A stretch of 64,000 bases of DNA from Pseudoroseicyclus_A sp041714655 (GCF_041714655.1 NZ_CP168219.1:1922001-1986000); one strand, 5' to 3'; counted from the first letter of the stretch, positions 8,050 through 17,098 are shown. Notes: generated from the letters alone by a model not told the origin. Program-made: numbers and translations.

Positions 8050-9264
8050 ATGACGAAGATCAAGGTTGAAAACCCGGTCGTCGAGCTCGACGGCGACGAG
8101 ATGACCCGCATCATCTGGGACTTCATCAAGCAGAAGCTGATCCTGCCCTATCTCGACATCGACCTTCTCTACTACGACCTCGGCATCGAGGAGCGCGACC
8201 GCACGGACGACCAGATCACCGTGGATGCCGCCGAGAAGATCAAGGAAGTCGGTGTCGGCGTGAAATGCGCCACCATCACGCCGGACGAGGCGCGGATGGA
8301 AGAATTCGGCCTCAAGCGCATGTATCGCAGCCCCAACGGCACGATCCGCAACATCCTCGGCGGCGTGATCTTCCGCCAGCCGATCATCTGCAAGAACGTG
8401 CCGCGGCTCGTCCCCGGCTGGACCAAGCCCATCGTCGTCGGCCGCCACGCCTTCGGCGATCAGTACCGCGCCACCGACTTCCGCTTCCCCGGGCCGGGCA
8501 AGCTGACGATCAAGTTCGAGGGCGCCGATGGCGAGGTGATCGAGAAGGAGGTGTTCGACGCGCCCTCCTCCGGCGTCACCATGGCGATGTATAACCTCGA
8601 CGAGAGCATCTACGACTTCGCCCGCGCCTCGATGAACTACGGGCTCAACCTCGGCTGGCCGGTCTATCTGTCGACCAAGAACACGATCATGAAAGCCTAT
8701 GACGGCCGCTTCAAGGACATCTTCCAGGAGGTCTACGAGGCGGAATTCAAGGAGAAGTTCGAGGCCAAGAAGATCTGGTACGAACACCGGCTGATCGACG
8801 ACATGGTGGCCTCGGCGCTGAAATGGTCGGGCGGCTATGTCTGGGCCTGCAAGAATTACGATGGCGACGTGCAGTCCGACACGGTGGCCCAGGGCTTCGG
8901 CTCGCTGGGGCTCATGACCTCCGTCCTGATGACGCCCGACGGCAAGATCGTGGAATCGGAGGCCGCGCACGGCACCGTCACCCGCCACTTCCGCCAGCAC
9001 GAGAAGGGCGAGCAGACCTCGACCAACTCCATCGCCTCGATCTACGCCTGGACGGGCGGGCTCAAGCACCGCGCCAAGCTCGACGGCAACGAGCCGCTCA
9101 TGACCTTCGCCACCACGCTGGAGAAGGTGATCGTCGACACGGTGGAGTCGGGGCACATGACGAAGGACCTCGCGCTCCTCGTCGGGCCCGACCAGAAGTG
9201 GCTGACCACGATGGGCTTCCTCGAGAAGCTCGACGAGAACCTGAACAAGGCGCTCGCGGGGTAA
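8050..9264 (+). CDS. icd: NADP-dependent isocitrate dehydrogenase
   Basis: TCA-cycle enzyme oxidatively decarboxylating isocitrate to 2-oxoglutarate with NADP. The 404-residue length and the opening MTKIKVENPVVELDGDEMTRIIWDFIK place it in the eukaryote-like homodimeric subfamily common in alphaproteobacteria, not the E. coli subfamily. Substrate-binding SPNGTIRNILGGVIFR, the metal-binding aspartates around WSGGYVWACKNYDGDVQSD, and EAAHGTVTRHFR are all present. It is transcribed alone, with its own terminator. Confidence 0.98.
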   Translation: MTKIKVENPVVELDGDEMTRIIWDFIKQKLILPYLDIDLLYYDLGIEERDRTDDQITVDAAEKIKEVGVGVKCATITPDEARMEEFGLKRMYRSPNGTIRNILGGVIFRQPIICKNVPRLVPGWTKPIVVGRHAFGDQYRATDFRFPGPGKLTIKFEGADGEVIEKEVFDAPSSGVTMAMYNLDESIYDFARASMNYGLNLGWPVYLSTKNTIMKAYDGRFKDIFQEVYEAEFKEKFEAKKIWYEHRLIDDMVASALKWSGGYVWACKNYDGDVQSDTVAQGFGSLGLMTSVLMTPDGKIVESEAAHGTVTRHFRQHEKGEQTSTNSIASIYAWTGGLKHRAKLDGNEPLMTFATTLEKVIVDTVESGHMTKDLALLVGPDQKWLTTMGFLEKLDENLNKALAG

Positions 9265-9287
9265 GCGGGGGCCGGTGGGGCCGGTGG

Positions 9288-9312
9288 GGCCGGGCTGAAG
9301 CCCGGCCTACGG
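9288..9312. repeat. Short hairpin repeat (GGGCTGAAGCCC type), copy C1
   Basis: Perfect 9-bp inverted repeat GGCCGGGCT-GA-AGCCCGGCC followed by TACGG, directly after icd. An inverted copy of the same sequence, with the same flanking TACGG, is at 52139-52163. Confidence 0.8.
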
Positions 9313-9340
9313 CGGTCCGGCCTACGGATTGAACAGGCAG

Positions 9341-9370
9341 GCGGCGGCTCCTCCGAGGGGCCGCCGTTTT
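9341..9370 (+). terminator. Rho-independent terminator of icd
   Basis: Stem with arms CGGCGGCTCC and GGGGCCGCCG (one mismatch), followed immediately by TTTT. It lies 77 bases past the icd stop and before the yitT genes. Confidence 0.8.
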
Positions 9371-9419
9371 GCATGGGGCCAGATTGACCGGGCCGGGGGC
9401 CGGGCCTAGCCTTTCCCCC

Positions 9420-10046
9420 ATGCCCGCGCCGATGCCCCTTCCCGATGAATACCGGCAGAGCCACACGCCGCTGGAGGATCTGCAGGGCCTCTCCATCGGG
9501 CTCATCGCAGCGGCACTGGGGCTCAGCTTCCTGACCAGCCTCGGCTTCCTCACCGGGCAGACGGCGGGGCTCGCGCTCATCATCGCCTATCTCGGCGGCT
9601 GGTCCTTCGGCATCGTCTTCTGGCTGGTGAATCTGCCGTTCTACCTGCTCGCCTGGCGGCGCCTCGGCCCCGAGTTCACGCTCAAATCGCTCGGCTGCGT
9701 CACGATCCTCTCTGTCCTCGTCGACCTCATTCCCCGCTGGATGGCTTTCGAGACGCTGAACCCGATCTTCGGGACGCTCTGCTTCGGCGTGCTCACCGGC
9801 TTCGGCCTGCTTGGCGTCTTCCGCCACAAGGGCTCGCTCGGCGGGCTCGGCGTCGTCGCGCTCCTTGCGCAGGACCGCTTCGGCCTCCGCGCCGGCTATG
9901 TGCAGCTCGCCGCCGACGTGCTGATCTTCGCCGCCGCCCTTTTCCTTTTCGAGCCCCGCGTTGTGGGATACTCGCTCTTTGGCGCGGTGATCCTCAATGG
10001 CGTGATCGCCTTCAATCACCGGCGCGACCGCTACATCGCCGAGTAG
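9420..10046 (+). CDS. YitT-family membrane protein, paralogue 1
   Basis: A 208-residue inner-membrane protein with about five or six hydrophobic segments. The family signature LTGQTAGLALIIAYLGGWSFGIVFWLVNLPFYLL matches YitT/DUF161 proteins. Function in bacteria is uncharacterised. It is adjacent to a second paralogue (5 bases apart) with the same GQTAGLA, NLPFY, FTLK, GSLGG and NHRRDRYIA motifs, so the pair arose by tandem duplication and may work as a heteromer. The start MPAPMPLPDEYR follows a likely unstructured leader; ATG at 9432 is an alternative. Confidence 0.88.
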   Translation: MPAPMPLPDEYRQSHTPLEDLQGLSIGLIAAALGLSFLTSLGFLTGQTAGLALIIAYLGGWSFGIVFWLVNLPFYLLAWRRLGPEFTLKSLGCVTILSVLVDLIPRWMAFETLNPIFGTLCFGVLTGFGLLGVFRHKGSLGGLGVVALLAQDRFGLRAGYVQLAADVLIFAAALFLFEPRVVGYSLFGAVILNGVIAFNHRRDRYIAE

Positions 10047-10051
10047 GATCC

Positions 10052-10663
10052 ATGACAGACACCGCGACCCCGCCCCGCCACAGCCCGCTGGAGGATGCGC
10101 TGGGGCTGGTCAGCGGCACCACGCTATGCGCCTTCTCGCTGCAGATCCTGACGACGCTCGGGCTCATCACCGGGCAGACGGCGGGGCTGGCGGTGCTGCT
10201 CAGCTACCTCACTGGCGCGTCCTTCGGGCTCGTGTTCTTCGTGGTGAACCTGCCCTTCTACTGGTTCGGCTATCGCCGCATGGGGCTGCGCTTCACGCTG
10301 AAGACCTTCGCCTCCGTCGCGCTCCTCTCGGGCCTCTCCATGCTCATGGACCCGCGCGTCGCCTTCGAGACGCTGCACCCCGCCATCGGCATCCTCGTCT
10401 TCGGGGTGATGACCGGCACCGGCCTTCTGATCCTCTTCCGCCACGGCGGCTCGCTCGGCGGCATCGGCGTCATGGCGCTCTACCTGCAGGATTCCTTCGG
10501 CTGGCGCGCCGGCTGGGTGCAGCTCGGCTTCGACGCCCTGCTCTTCGCTGTCGCCTTCCTCTTCCTGCCGCCGCTTCTGGTCGTGCAATCCCTGATCGGC
10601 GCTGGCATCGTCAATGTCGTCATCGGCCTGAACCACCGCCGCGACCGCTACATCGCGACCTGA
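10052..10663 (+). CDS. YitT-family membrane protein, paralogue 2
   Basis: A 203-residue polytopic inner-membrane protein, clear tandem paralogue of the upstream gene: both start with a short polar segment ending in SPLED or TPLED, then the helices with TGQTAGLA, NLPFYWFGYRRMG, FTLK, FRHGGSLGGIGV and a C-terminal NHRRDRYIAT. Transcription is probably shared with the first copy and with the SMR gene 11 bases downstream. No known substrate. Confidence 0.88.
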   Translation: MTDTATPPRHSPLEDALGLVSGTTLCAFSLQILTTLGLITGQTAGLAVLLSYLTGASFGLVFFVVNLPFYWFGYRRMGLRFTLKTFASVALLSGLSMLMDPRVAFETLHPAIGILVFGVMTGTGLLILFRHGGSLGGIGVMALYLQDSFGWRAGWVQLGFDALLFAVAFLFLPPLLVVQSLIGAGIVNVVIGLNHRRDRYIAT

Positions 10664-10674
10664 GGACGCGCCCC

Positions 10675-11004
10675 ATGCATTACGTCTATCTCGTGTTCGC
10701 CATCATGGCGGAGACCATCGGCACCACGGCGCTGCAAGCCTCGCAGCAGTTCAGCCGGCTCTGGCCGTCGGTCGTGGTCGTCGTGGCCTATGCCGTGTCG
10801 TTCTACCTGATGGCGATGGCGCTGAAGGTCATGCCGGTCGGCATCGTCTATGCCATCTGGTCGGGGCTCGGCATCGTCTTCATCGCGCTCATCGGCTTTC
10901 TGGTCTTCCGCCAGCGGCTCGACCTGCCGGCGGTGATCGGGCTGGCGCTGATCCTCGCGGGGATCATCGTCATCCATGTCTTCTCGAAGACCACGACCCA
11001 TTAA
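10675..11004 (+). CDS. Small multidrug resistance (SMR) family efflux protein
   Basis: Four-helix inner-membrane protein of 109 residues, the standard SMR length. The membrane-embedded proton/substrate-binding glutamate is Glu13 (FAIMAETIGTTAL), and the aromatic motif YAIWSGLG in helix 3 with the helix 4 LAGIIVIHVFSK ending fits the EmrE/QacE branch. Guanidinium export cannot be excluded. Start MHYVYLVFAIMAET was chosen because a longer reading would overlap the upstream yitT gene. Confidence 0.92.
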   Translation: MHYVYLVFAIMAETIGTTALQASQQFSRLWPSVVVVVAYAVSFYLMAMALKVMPVGIVYAIWSGLGIVFIALIGFLVFRQRLDLPAVIGLALILAGIIVIHVFSKTTTH

Positions 11005-11096
11005 GGCCGCGCCGCAACCCTGCCCTGCGCGCAAGGCACTGGCCTTTGCTGCAATTGCACGGTAAGGGCGCGCAACCCCCCCTTCGAGGCAGAGAC

Positions 11097-12917
11097 ATGG
11101 ACCTTCGCAATATCGCGATCATCGCGCACGTCGACCACGGCAAGACGACCCTTGTCGACGAGCTGCTCAAGCAATCCGGCACCTATCGCGAGAACCAGGC
11201 CACGACCGAACGTGCCATGGATTCCAACGACATCGAGCGCGAGCGGGGGATCACCATCCTCGCCAAATGTACCTCGGTCGAATGGCACGGCACGCGGATC
11301 AACATCGTCGACACCCCCGGCCACGCCGATTTCGGCGGCGAGGTGGAGCGGATCCTCTCCATGGTCGACGGCGTGGTGCTGCTGGTGGACGCCGCCGAAG
11401 GGCCGATGCCGCAGACCAAGTTCGTGACCTCGAAGGCGCTGGCGCTGGGGCTGAAGCCCATCGTCGTCCTCAACAAGGTCGACAAGCCCGATGCCGAGCC
11501 CGACCGGGCGCTCGATGAGTGCTTCGACCTCTTCGCCAATCTCGGCGCCACGGACGAACAGCTTGATTTCCCGCATCTTTATGCCTCCGGCCGCTCCGGC
11601 TGGGCGGATGCGGAACTCGACGGGCCGCGCAAGAACCTCGATGCGCTCTTCAAGCTCGTCGTCGATCACGTCGAGCCGCCGAAGCAGCAGGCGCATGATT
11701 CCGAGCCCTTCTCCATGCTGGCAACGACGCTCTCGGCCGACCCGTTCATGGGCCGGATCCTGACGGGCCGCGTCGAATCCGGGCGGCTAAAGGCGGGCGA
11801 GACGGTCAAGGCGCTCTCGCGCAAGGGCGACAAGATCGAGCAGTTCCGGATCAGCAAGATCCTCGCCTTCCGCGGCCTCGGTCAGCAGCCGATCGACGAG
11901 GCCGTCGCCGGTGACATCGTCACCCTCGCCGGCATGACCAAGGCCACCGTCGCCGACACGATCTGCGCGCTGGAGGTCGAAACGGCCATCCCCGCGCAGC
12001 CCATCGACCCGCCGACGATCACCGTCACTTTCGGCATCAACGATTCGCCCCTCGCGGGCAGGGACGGCAAGAAGGTGCAGAGCCGCGTCATCCGCGACCG
12101 CCTGATGAAGGAAGCCGAATCCAACGTCGCGATCCGCATCGCCGACACGCCCGGCGGCGAAGCCTTCGAGGTCTCCGGCCGGGGCGAGCTTCAGATGGGC
12201 GTCCTCATCGAAAACATGCGCCGCGAGGGGTTCGAGTTGTCGATCTCCCGCCCGCAGGTGATCTTTCGCAGCGAGAACGGCCAGCAGATGGAGCCGGTCG
12301 AGGAGGTCACAATCGACGTCGATGACGAGTTCACCGGCGTCGTCGTCGAAAAGCTCACCGGCCACCGCAAAGGCGATCTGGTGGAGATGAAGCCCGCCGG
12401 CGCCGGCAAGACCCGCATCGTGGCGCATGTGCCCTCGCGCGGGCTCATCGGCTATCACGGCGAGTTCCTGACCGATACGCGCGGTACCGGCGTGCTCAAC
12501 CGCATCTTCCATGGCTGGACGGCCCATCGCGGCCCGATCCAGGGGCGGCGCCAAGGCGTGCTGATTTCGATGGAGAACGGCACCGCCGTCGCCTATGCCC
12601 TTTGGAACCTCGAAGAGCGCGGCAAGATGTTCATCGACCCGCAGGACCCGGTCTACGAGGGCATGATCATCGGCGAGCATGCGCGCGACAACGACCTCGA
12701 GGTGAACCCGCTCAAGGGCAAGAAACTCACCAACGTCCGCGCCTCCGGGACGGACGAGGCCGTGCGGCTGACGCCGCCGGTCAAGATGAGCCTCGAGCAG
12801 GCCATCGCCTATATCGACGACGACGAGCTCGTCGAGGTGACGCCGAACGCCGTGCGCCTCCGCAAGCGCTTCCTCGACCCCCACGAGCGCAAGCGCCAGG
12901 CCCGCGCGGCGAGCTGA
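11097..12917 (+). CDS. typA: Ribosome-associated GTPase TypA/BipA
   Basis: Translational GTPase that binds the ribosome and supports growth under stress. It has 606 residues from MDLRNIAIIAHVDHGK. G-domain motifs are AHVDHGKT (G1, about residues 10-17), DTPGHADF (G3) and NKVDKPDA (G4), followed by EF-G-like domains and the BipA-specific C-terminal region (SRGLIGYHGEFLTDTRGTG, HGWTAHRGPIQGRRQGVLIS). An AGG-rich segment upstream fits a ribosome-binding site. Transcribed separately from the SMR gene (92-base gap). Confidence 0.98.
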   Translation: MDLRNIAIIAHVDHGKTTLVDELLKQSGTYRENQATTERAMDSNDIERERGITILAKCTSVEWHGTRINIVDTPGHADFGGEVERILSMVDGVVLLVDAAEGPMPQTKFVTSKALALGLKPIVVLNKVDKPDAEPDRALDECFDLFANLGATDEQLDFPHLYASGRSGWADAELDGPRKNLDALFKLVVDHVEPPKQQAHDSEPFSMLATTLSADPFMGRILTGRVESGRLKAGETVKALSRKGDKIEQFRISKILAFRGLGQQPIDEAVAGDIVTLAGMTKATVADTICALEVETAIPAQPIDPPTITVTFGINDSPLAGRDGKKVQSRVIRDRLMKEAESNVAIRIADTPGGEAFEVSGRGELQMGVLIENMRREGFELSISRPQVIFRSENGQQMEPVEEVTIDVDDEFTGVVVEKLTGHRKGDLVEMKPAGAGKTRIVAHVPSRGLIGYHGEFLTDTRGTGVLNRIFHGWTAHRGPIQGRRQGVLISMENGTAVAYALWNLEERGKMFIDPQDPVYEGMIIGEHARDNDLEVNPLKGKKLTNVRASGTDEAVRLTPPVKMSLEQAIAYIDDDELVEVTPNAVRLRKRFLDPHERKRQARAAS

Positions 12918-12924
12918 CACAGGG

Positions 12925-12948
12925 CCGGCGGCTGCCCCCAGCCGCCGG
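12925..12948. terminator. Strong hairpin after typA (possible terminator, no U-tract)
   Basis: Perfect 10-bp arms CCGGCGGCTG/CAGCCGCCGG around CCCC, 8 bases after the typA stop. No run of T follows, so Rho-independent termination is uncertain; it may instead protect the mRNA end. Confidence 0.45.
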
Positions 12949-13065
12949 TCGCCGACCGGCCTCCTCTGACAGCCAGGAACTCACTGGTTCCGCATCGGCT
13001 CCTCCTTGACCTCGCCTCATGTTCACCTATTGTTCCCTCAATATGGTGAAGATGAGGTTAACGAC

Positions 13066-13623
13066 GTGGCCCATATCGTCCTGCTGCACTCCGTACTCGG
13101 CCTCCGGCCGGTCGAACTCGGCATGAAGGCCCGCTGGGAAGCCGCGGGCCACTCCGTGACCCTCCCTGATCTCTACGATGGCGCCAGCGCCGAGAGCTAC
13201 GAGGAGGGCTTCGCGCTCCGCAAGGAAATTGGCGATGCGGTCGGCGCCCGCGCCCGCGCCGCGATCCTCGCCGCGCCCAAGGGGGCCGTCCTCTCCGGCG
13301 TGTCGCTGGGCGCGATGTTCGTGGGCGAGAGCTGGAGCGAGCGGCCCGACATCCGCGGCGCCGTTTTCTTCGCCGGCGGGGCGGAATTCGTGCCGGGCCT
13401 CCGGCGTGGGCTCAAGGTCCAGGCCCATATCGCCCGCCCTGATCCCTTTGACGATGAAGACTATTTCGCGAGCTGGGCTGCCACCAAGGGCGACGCCGAG
13501 CTGGAAATCTTCCGCTACGACGGCGTCGGCCACTACTTTCTCGACCGCGCGCTCACCGACTACGGCGAGGCGGAGGCCGAACTCTGCCTCAGCCGAGTCG
13601 ACGCCTTTCTGGCCGGGCTCTAG
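13066..13623 (+). CDS. Dienelactone hydrolase-family protein
   Basis: Alpha/beta hydrolase-fold protein of 185 residues from a GTG start. The GTG is favoured over an upstream ATG at 13006 because a GATGAGG ribosome-binding site sits just ahead of it and the extra 20 residues look unlike the family. The strand VAHIVLLHSVLGLRP opens the fold; the nucleophile elbow is SGVSLGAM with serine where classical dienelactone hydrolases carry cysteine; the acid lies in ARPDPFDDEDY and the histidine in GVGHYFLDR. Substrate unknown. The stop overlaps that of the convergent DUF1330 gene. Confidence 0.85.
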   Translation: MAHIVLLHSVLGLRPVELGMKARWEAAGHSVTLPDLYDGASAESYEEGFALRKEIGDAVGARARAAILAAPKGAVLSGVSLGAMFVGESWSERPDIRGAVFFAGGAEFVPGLRRGLKVQAHIARPDPFDDEDYFASWAATKGDAELEIFRYDGVGHYFLDRALTDYGEAEAELCLSRVDAFLAGL

Positions 13624-13904
13624 GGCTCTTCGACGATCACCAGCTCGCGCTCGGCCGCGCCCTTCGCATGGGCGAGCGCCTCTTGGTAAGCCTCTGAATG
13701 ATAACAATCATGCGCGGCCTGAAGGCTCGGGAAGCGCGCAACGACGTTGCGCGGCCGGTCCGGCCCCTCGAGCTGCTCATAGGCCCCGCCGCGGACGAGG
13801 AACTCGCCCCCGAAGGCGGCAATCGCCCCCGTCGCCAGCGCGGCATAGCGGCCATAGGCCTCGTCATCCGTGACCCTCACATGGGCGATCCAGAGCGCGC
13901 TCAT
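13620..13904 (-). CDS. DUF1330 family protein
   Basis: A 94-residue dimeric alpha/beta-barrel-type protein: MSALWIAHVRVTDDEAYGRYAA, then GEFLVRGGAYEQLEGPDRPRNVVARFPSLQAAHDCYHSEAYQEA, the hallmark DUF1330 middle. Function unknown. Its start overlaps the alaS stop (ATGA), so it is probably translated from the alaS transcript. Its TAG stop shares the palindrome CTAG with the convergent hydrolase stop. Confidence 0.9.
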   Translation of the reverse strand: MSALWIAHVRVTDDEAYGRYAALATGAIAAFGGEFLVRGGAYEQLEGPDRPRNVVARFPSLQAAHDCYHSEAYQEALAHAKGAAERELVIVEEP

Positions 13905-16576
13905 GCCGCCCCCCCGATCAGGCTTTCGACCGCCGCGATGGCCGCCGGGGCGTTCTCGGCGCTGGCCGCGCCGCCCTGCGCCATATCCGGCCGTCCGCCG
14001 CCGCCCTTGCCGCCGAGCTCGGCGACGGCGGCCTTTAGGAGGTCCACCGCCGAGATCCGGCCCGTCAGGTCCGCCGTGACGCCCGCGGCCACCGCCGCCT
14101 TGCCGCCGGCATCGGCGATGAGGAGGACGGCACCGGAGCCGAGCTCCGCCTTCATCCCGTCGATGATCGACGGCAGGTCCTTGCCGGTGACGCCGGAAAG
14201 TACCTGAGCAATGAGCTTCACGCCGTTGATTTCCTTGGCAGAGGCGCCACCGCCGCCGCCGCCCGTGGCCAGCTCGCGGCGGAGCTGCGCGACCTCGTTG
14301 GCGAGCGCCTTCCGCTCATCGAGCAGTGCCCGCACACGGGCCGCGACATCCGCGCCGCCGGTCTTGAGCGCCGCCTCGATCTCGGCCAGCGTCACGTCCC
14401 GCCGGCGGAGCTCCGCCATCGCCGCGGCGCCGGTCAGCGCCTCGATCCGGCGGACGCCGGAGGACGACGCGCTGTCGGAGAGGAGCGCGAAGAGCCCGAT
14501 GTCGCCCGTCCGGCCGACATGCGTGCCGCCGCAGAGCTCGATCGAATAGGTGTCGCCCCTCAGGCCCTTGCCCGTCGCGGCGCGGCCCATGGAGACGACG
14601 CGGACCTCGTCGCCGTATTTCTCGCCGAAAAGCGCCTGGGCGCCGAGGCCGCGGGCATCATCCGGGGTCATGATCCGCGTCTCGACCGCGGTGTTCTGGC
14701 GGATGTACTCGTTCACCTCGCGCTCGACGGTCGCGATCTCGTCGGCACTCAACGCCTTGTTGTGCGAGAAATCGAAGCGGAGCCGATCCGGCGCGTTCAG
14801 CGAGCCGCGCTGCGCGACGTGATCGCCAAGCGCCTGGCGGAGCGCCTCGTTGAGCAGGTGGGTCGCCGAGTGGTTGGCGCGGATCATGCCGCGGCGGGCG
14901 TGATCGACCTTGAGTTCGGCCCCCTGCCCGCGCTCGATCCGCCCCTCGGTGACCTCGGCGAAATGCACGAAGACCCCGGCCGTCTTGCGGCAATCGGTGA
15001 TGCGGGCGGCGCCCGTCTCGGTCTTCAGCATGCCGGCGTCGCCGACCTGGCCGCCGCTCTCGGCGTAGAAGGGCGTCTGGTTGAGGACGATGCGCAAGGC
15101 AGTGCCGGCCTCGGCGCTGTCGGCCGCGGCGCCGCCCTCGGCGACGAGCGCGAGGATCTGGCCCTCCGCCTCTTCGGTGTCATAGCCGAGGAACTCGGTC
15201 GGCCCGTGCTTGTCGGCGAGGTCGAACCAGATGCCCTCCTCCGCCGCCTCGCCCGTGCCCGTCCAGGCGGCGCGGGCCTTGGCCTTCTGCTCCGCCATCG
15301 CGGCGGTGAAGCCCGCGGTATCGACGCCGCGACCCTTCTCGCGGAGCGCATCCTGCGTGAGGTCGAGCGGGAATCCGTAGGTGTCGTAGAGCTTGAAGGC
15401 GGAGGCGCCAGACAGCTCGGCACCCTCCGGCAGCCCGGCCAGCTCGTCATCGAGGAGCTTCAGGCCCCGGTCGAGCGTCTGGCGGAAGCGCTCTTCCTCG
15501 GCCTTCAGCGTCTCGGTGATGAGAGCGCGGGCCTGGATCAGCTCGGGGTAATGCGCGCCCATCTCCTTTTCCAGAGCCGGAACAAGGCGGTACATGAGCG
15601 GATCGCGCGCACCGAGCAGATGCGCATGGCGCATGGCGCGGCGCATGATCCGCCGGAGGACGTAGCCGCGCCCCTCGTTGGAAGGCAGCACGCCCTCGGC
15701 GATCAGGAAGGAGGTCGAGCGCAGGTGGTCGGCGATCACCCGGTGATGGGTGAGGAACTGCTCCGACAGATCGGTGTTCGAGGCATGGGCGGAGGCGTCG
15801 ATCAGCGCCCGGAAGAGGTCGGTCTCGAAAACGTTGTTGGTGCCCTGAAGCAGCGCCGAGATCCGCTCGAGCCCCATGCCGGTGTCGATCGACTTGGCGT
15901 CGAGGCTGCGGCGCGAGCCGTCCTCGAACTGTTCGAACTGCATGAAGACGAGGTTCCAGATCTCGATGAAACGGTCGCCGTCTTCCTCCGGCGAGCCGGG
16001 CGGGCCGCCCCAGAACTTCTCGCCGTGGTCGTAGAAGATCTCGGAGGACGGGCCGCAGGGGCCGGTCGGGCCCATCATCCAGAAGTTGTCGCTGGAGCCG
16101 TCGGCCTTGTCGCCAATGCGGATGATGCGGTCGTCGGGCAGGCCCGCGACCTTGCGCCAGAGATCGGCGGCCTCGTCATCGTCCTTGTAGACGGTGACGA
16201 GCAGCTTCTCCTTCGGGATGCCGAGCTCGCGGGTCACCATCTCCCACGCATAGGGGATGGCGGCCTCCTTGAAATAGTCGCCGAAAGAGAAATTGCCGAG
16301 CATCTCGAAGAAGGTCAGGTGCCGCGCCGTGTATCCGACATTGTCGAGGTCATTGTGCTTGCCGCCGGCGCGGACGCATTTCTGCGCGGTGGTGGCGCGG
16401 ATGTAGGGCCGCGTCTCGACGCCGGTGAAGAGGTTCTTGAACTGCACCATGCCCGAATTGGTGAACATCAGCGTCGGATCGTTGCGCGGCACCAGCGGCG
16501 AGGCGGCGACGACCTCGTGATCGTTCCGGCGGAAGAAATCGAGGTAGCGCGAACGGATGTCGGCAAGGCTGGTCAT
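13901..16576 (-). CDS. alaS: Alanyl-tRNA synthetase
   Basis: Charges tRNA-Ala with alanine and edits mischarged Ser/Gly. Full length at 891 residues. The class II catalytic core is at the N-terminus (LFTGVETRPYIRATTAQKCVRAGGKHNDLDNVGYTARHLTFFEMLGNFSFGDYFK). The editing domain carries HSATHLLNEAL and ELCGGTHVGRTGDIG (zinc ligands), and the C-terminal DHHA1 domain includes GGGGRPDMAQGG. Divergent from an AlaE-like alanine exporter 84 bases away. Confidence 0.98.
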   Translation of the reverse strand: MTSLADIRSRYLDFFRRNDHEVVAASPLVPRNDPTLMFTNSGMVQFKNLFTGVETRPYIRATTAQKCVRAGGKHNDLDNVGYTARHLTFFEMLGNFSFGDYFKEAAIPYAWEMVTRELGIPKEKLLVTVYKDDDEAADLWRKVAGLPDDRIIRIGDKADGSSDNFWMMGPTGPCGPSSEIFYDHGEKFWGGPPGSPEEDGDRFIEIWNLVFMQFEQFEDGSRRSLDAKSIDTGMGLERISALLQGTNNVFETDLFRALIDASAHASNTDLSEQFLTHHRVIADHLRSTSFLIAEGVLPSNEGRGYVLRRIMRRAMRHAHLLGARDPLMYRLVPALEKEMGAHYPELIQARALITETLKAEEERFRQTLDRGLKLLDDELAGLPEGAELSGASAFKLYDTYGFPLDLTQDALREKGRGVDTAGFTAAMAEQKAKARAAWTGTGEAAEEGIWFDLADKHGPTEFLGYDTEEAEGQILALVAEGGAAADSAEAGTALRIVLNQTPFYAESGGQVGDAGMLKTETGAARITDCRKTAGVFVHFAEVTEGRIERGQGAELKVDHARRGMIRANHSATHLLNEALRQALGDHVAQRGSLNAPDRLRFDFSHNKALSADEIATVEREVNEYIRQNTAVETRIMTPDDARGLGAQALFGEKYGDEVRVVSMGRAATGKGLRGDTYSIELCGGTHVGRTGDIGLFALLSDSASSSGVRRIEALTGAAAMAELRRRDVTLAEIEAALKTGGADVAARVRALLDERKALANEVAQLRRELATGGGGGGASAKEINGVKLIAQVLSGVTGKDLPSIIDGMKAELGSGAVLLIADAGGKAAVAAGVTADLTGRISAVDLLKAAVAELGGKGGGGRPDMAQGGAASAENAPAAIAAVESLIGGAA

Positions 16577-16660
16577 GGGCGGCGTCCTTCTGGTCGGATT
16601 GAGGGTTTAGCCCTGCCCGGGTAGGCTGTCTACCGGATGTCGCGGCCCAGGAGAGCGGGC

Positions 16661-17098
16661 ATGAGAGACTTCATTGCCGACACTCTGGCGCTGGTGCTGT
16701 TCTTCACGCTGACCGGGGCGCTGAACGAGCGGTTCATCGTCGGCATGTCCTGGGAAGAAGTGGCGCTCGCCCGGGCCATCGGCGCGCCCCTGATGGTGGC
16801 GACGGCGCGGCCCTACGGGCTCTGGCGGGGGCTGGTGATGGGCCGGGCCGGCACGGGGACGGCGTCGCGGCTGTTCTGGGACACATTGGCGCTTCTCAGC
16901 TTTCAGGTGCCGATCTACGTCGGCATCATCTGGGCCGGCGGCGCCGAGGGGGCGGAGCTGTGGCGAGGCGCGCTCGGGGCGGCGGTGATGATGCTGGCGC
17001 TGGGGCGGCCCTACGGGCTCTGGCTTGATCTGGTGCGCGGCTGGTTCGGCCTGCCGCCCGGCGGGCAGAAGCCGATGTCGGTGGATACGGAGCGCTGA
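16661..17098 (+). CDS. alaE: AlaE-family L-alanine exporter
   Basis: Predicted four-helix inner-membrane protein of 145 residues. The AlaE (YgaW) pattern is clear: an N-terminal FIADTLALVLFF helix, NERFIVGMSWEEVALARAIGAPLMVATARPYGLWR, and near the end LGRPYGLWLDLVRGWFG; the paired PYGxxR/PYGxxxD segments are the family marks. E. coli AlaE exports L-alanine to avoid toxic accumulation. Start MRDFIADT was chosen over an ATG 24 bases upstream because AGGAGAG lies 6 bases before it. The gene is divergent from alaS, an attractive functional link. Confidence 0.85.
   Translation: MRDFIADTLALVLFFTLTGALNERFIVGMSWEEVALARAIGAPLMVATARPYGLWRGLVMGRAGTGTASRLFWDTLALLSFQVPIYVGIIWAGGAEGAELWRGALGAAVMMLALGRPYGLWLDLVRGWFGLPPGGQKPMSVDTER

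Noticed and set aside
7797..8129. Longer DUF4112 start (111 extra residues)
   Set aside because: The extension crosses the hairpin element and the icd start region and has no homology pattern.
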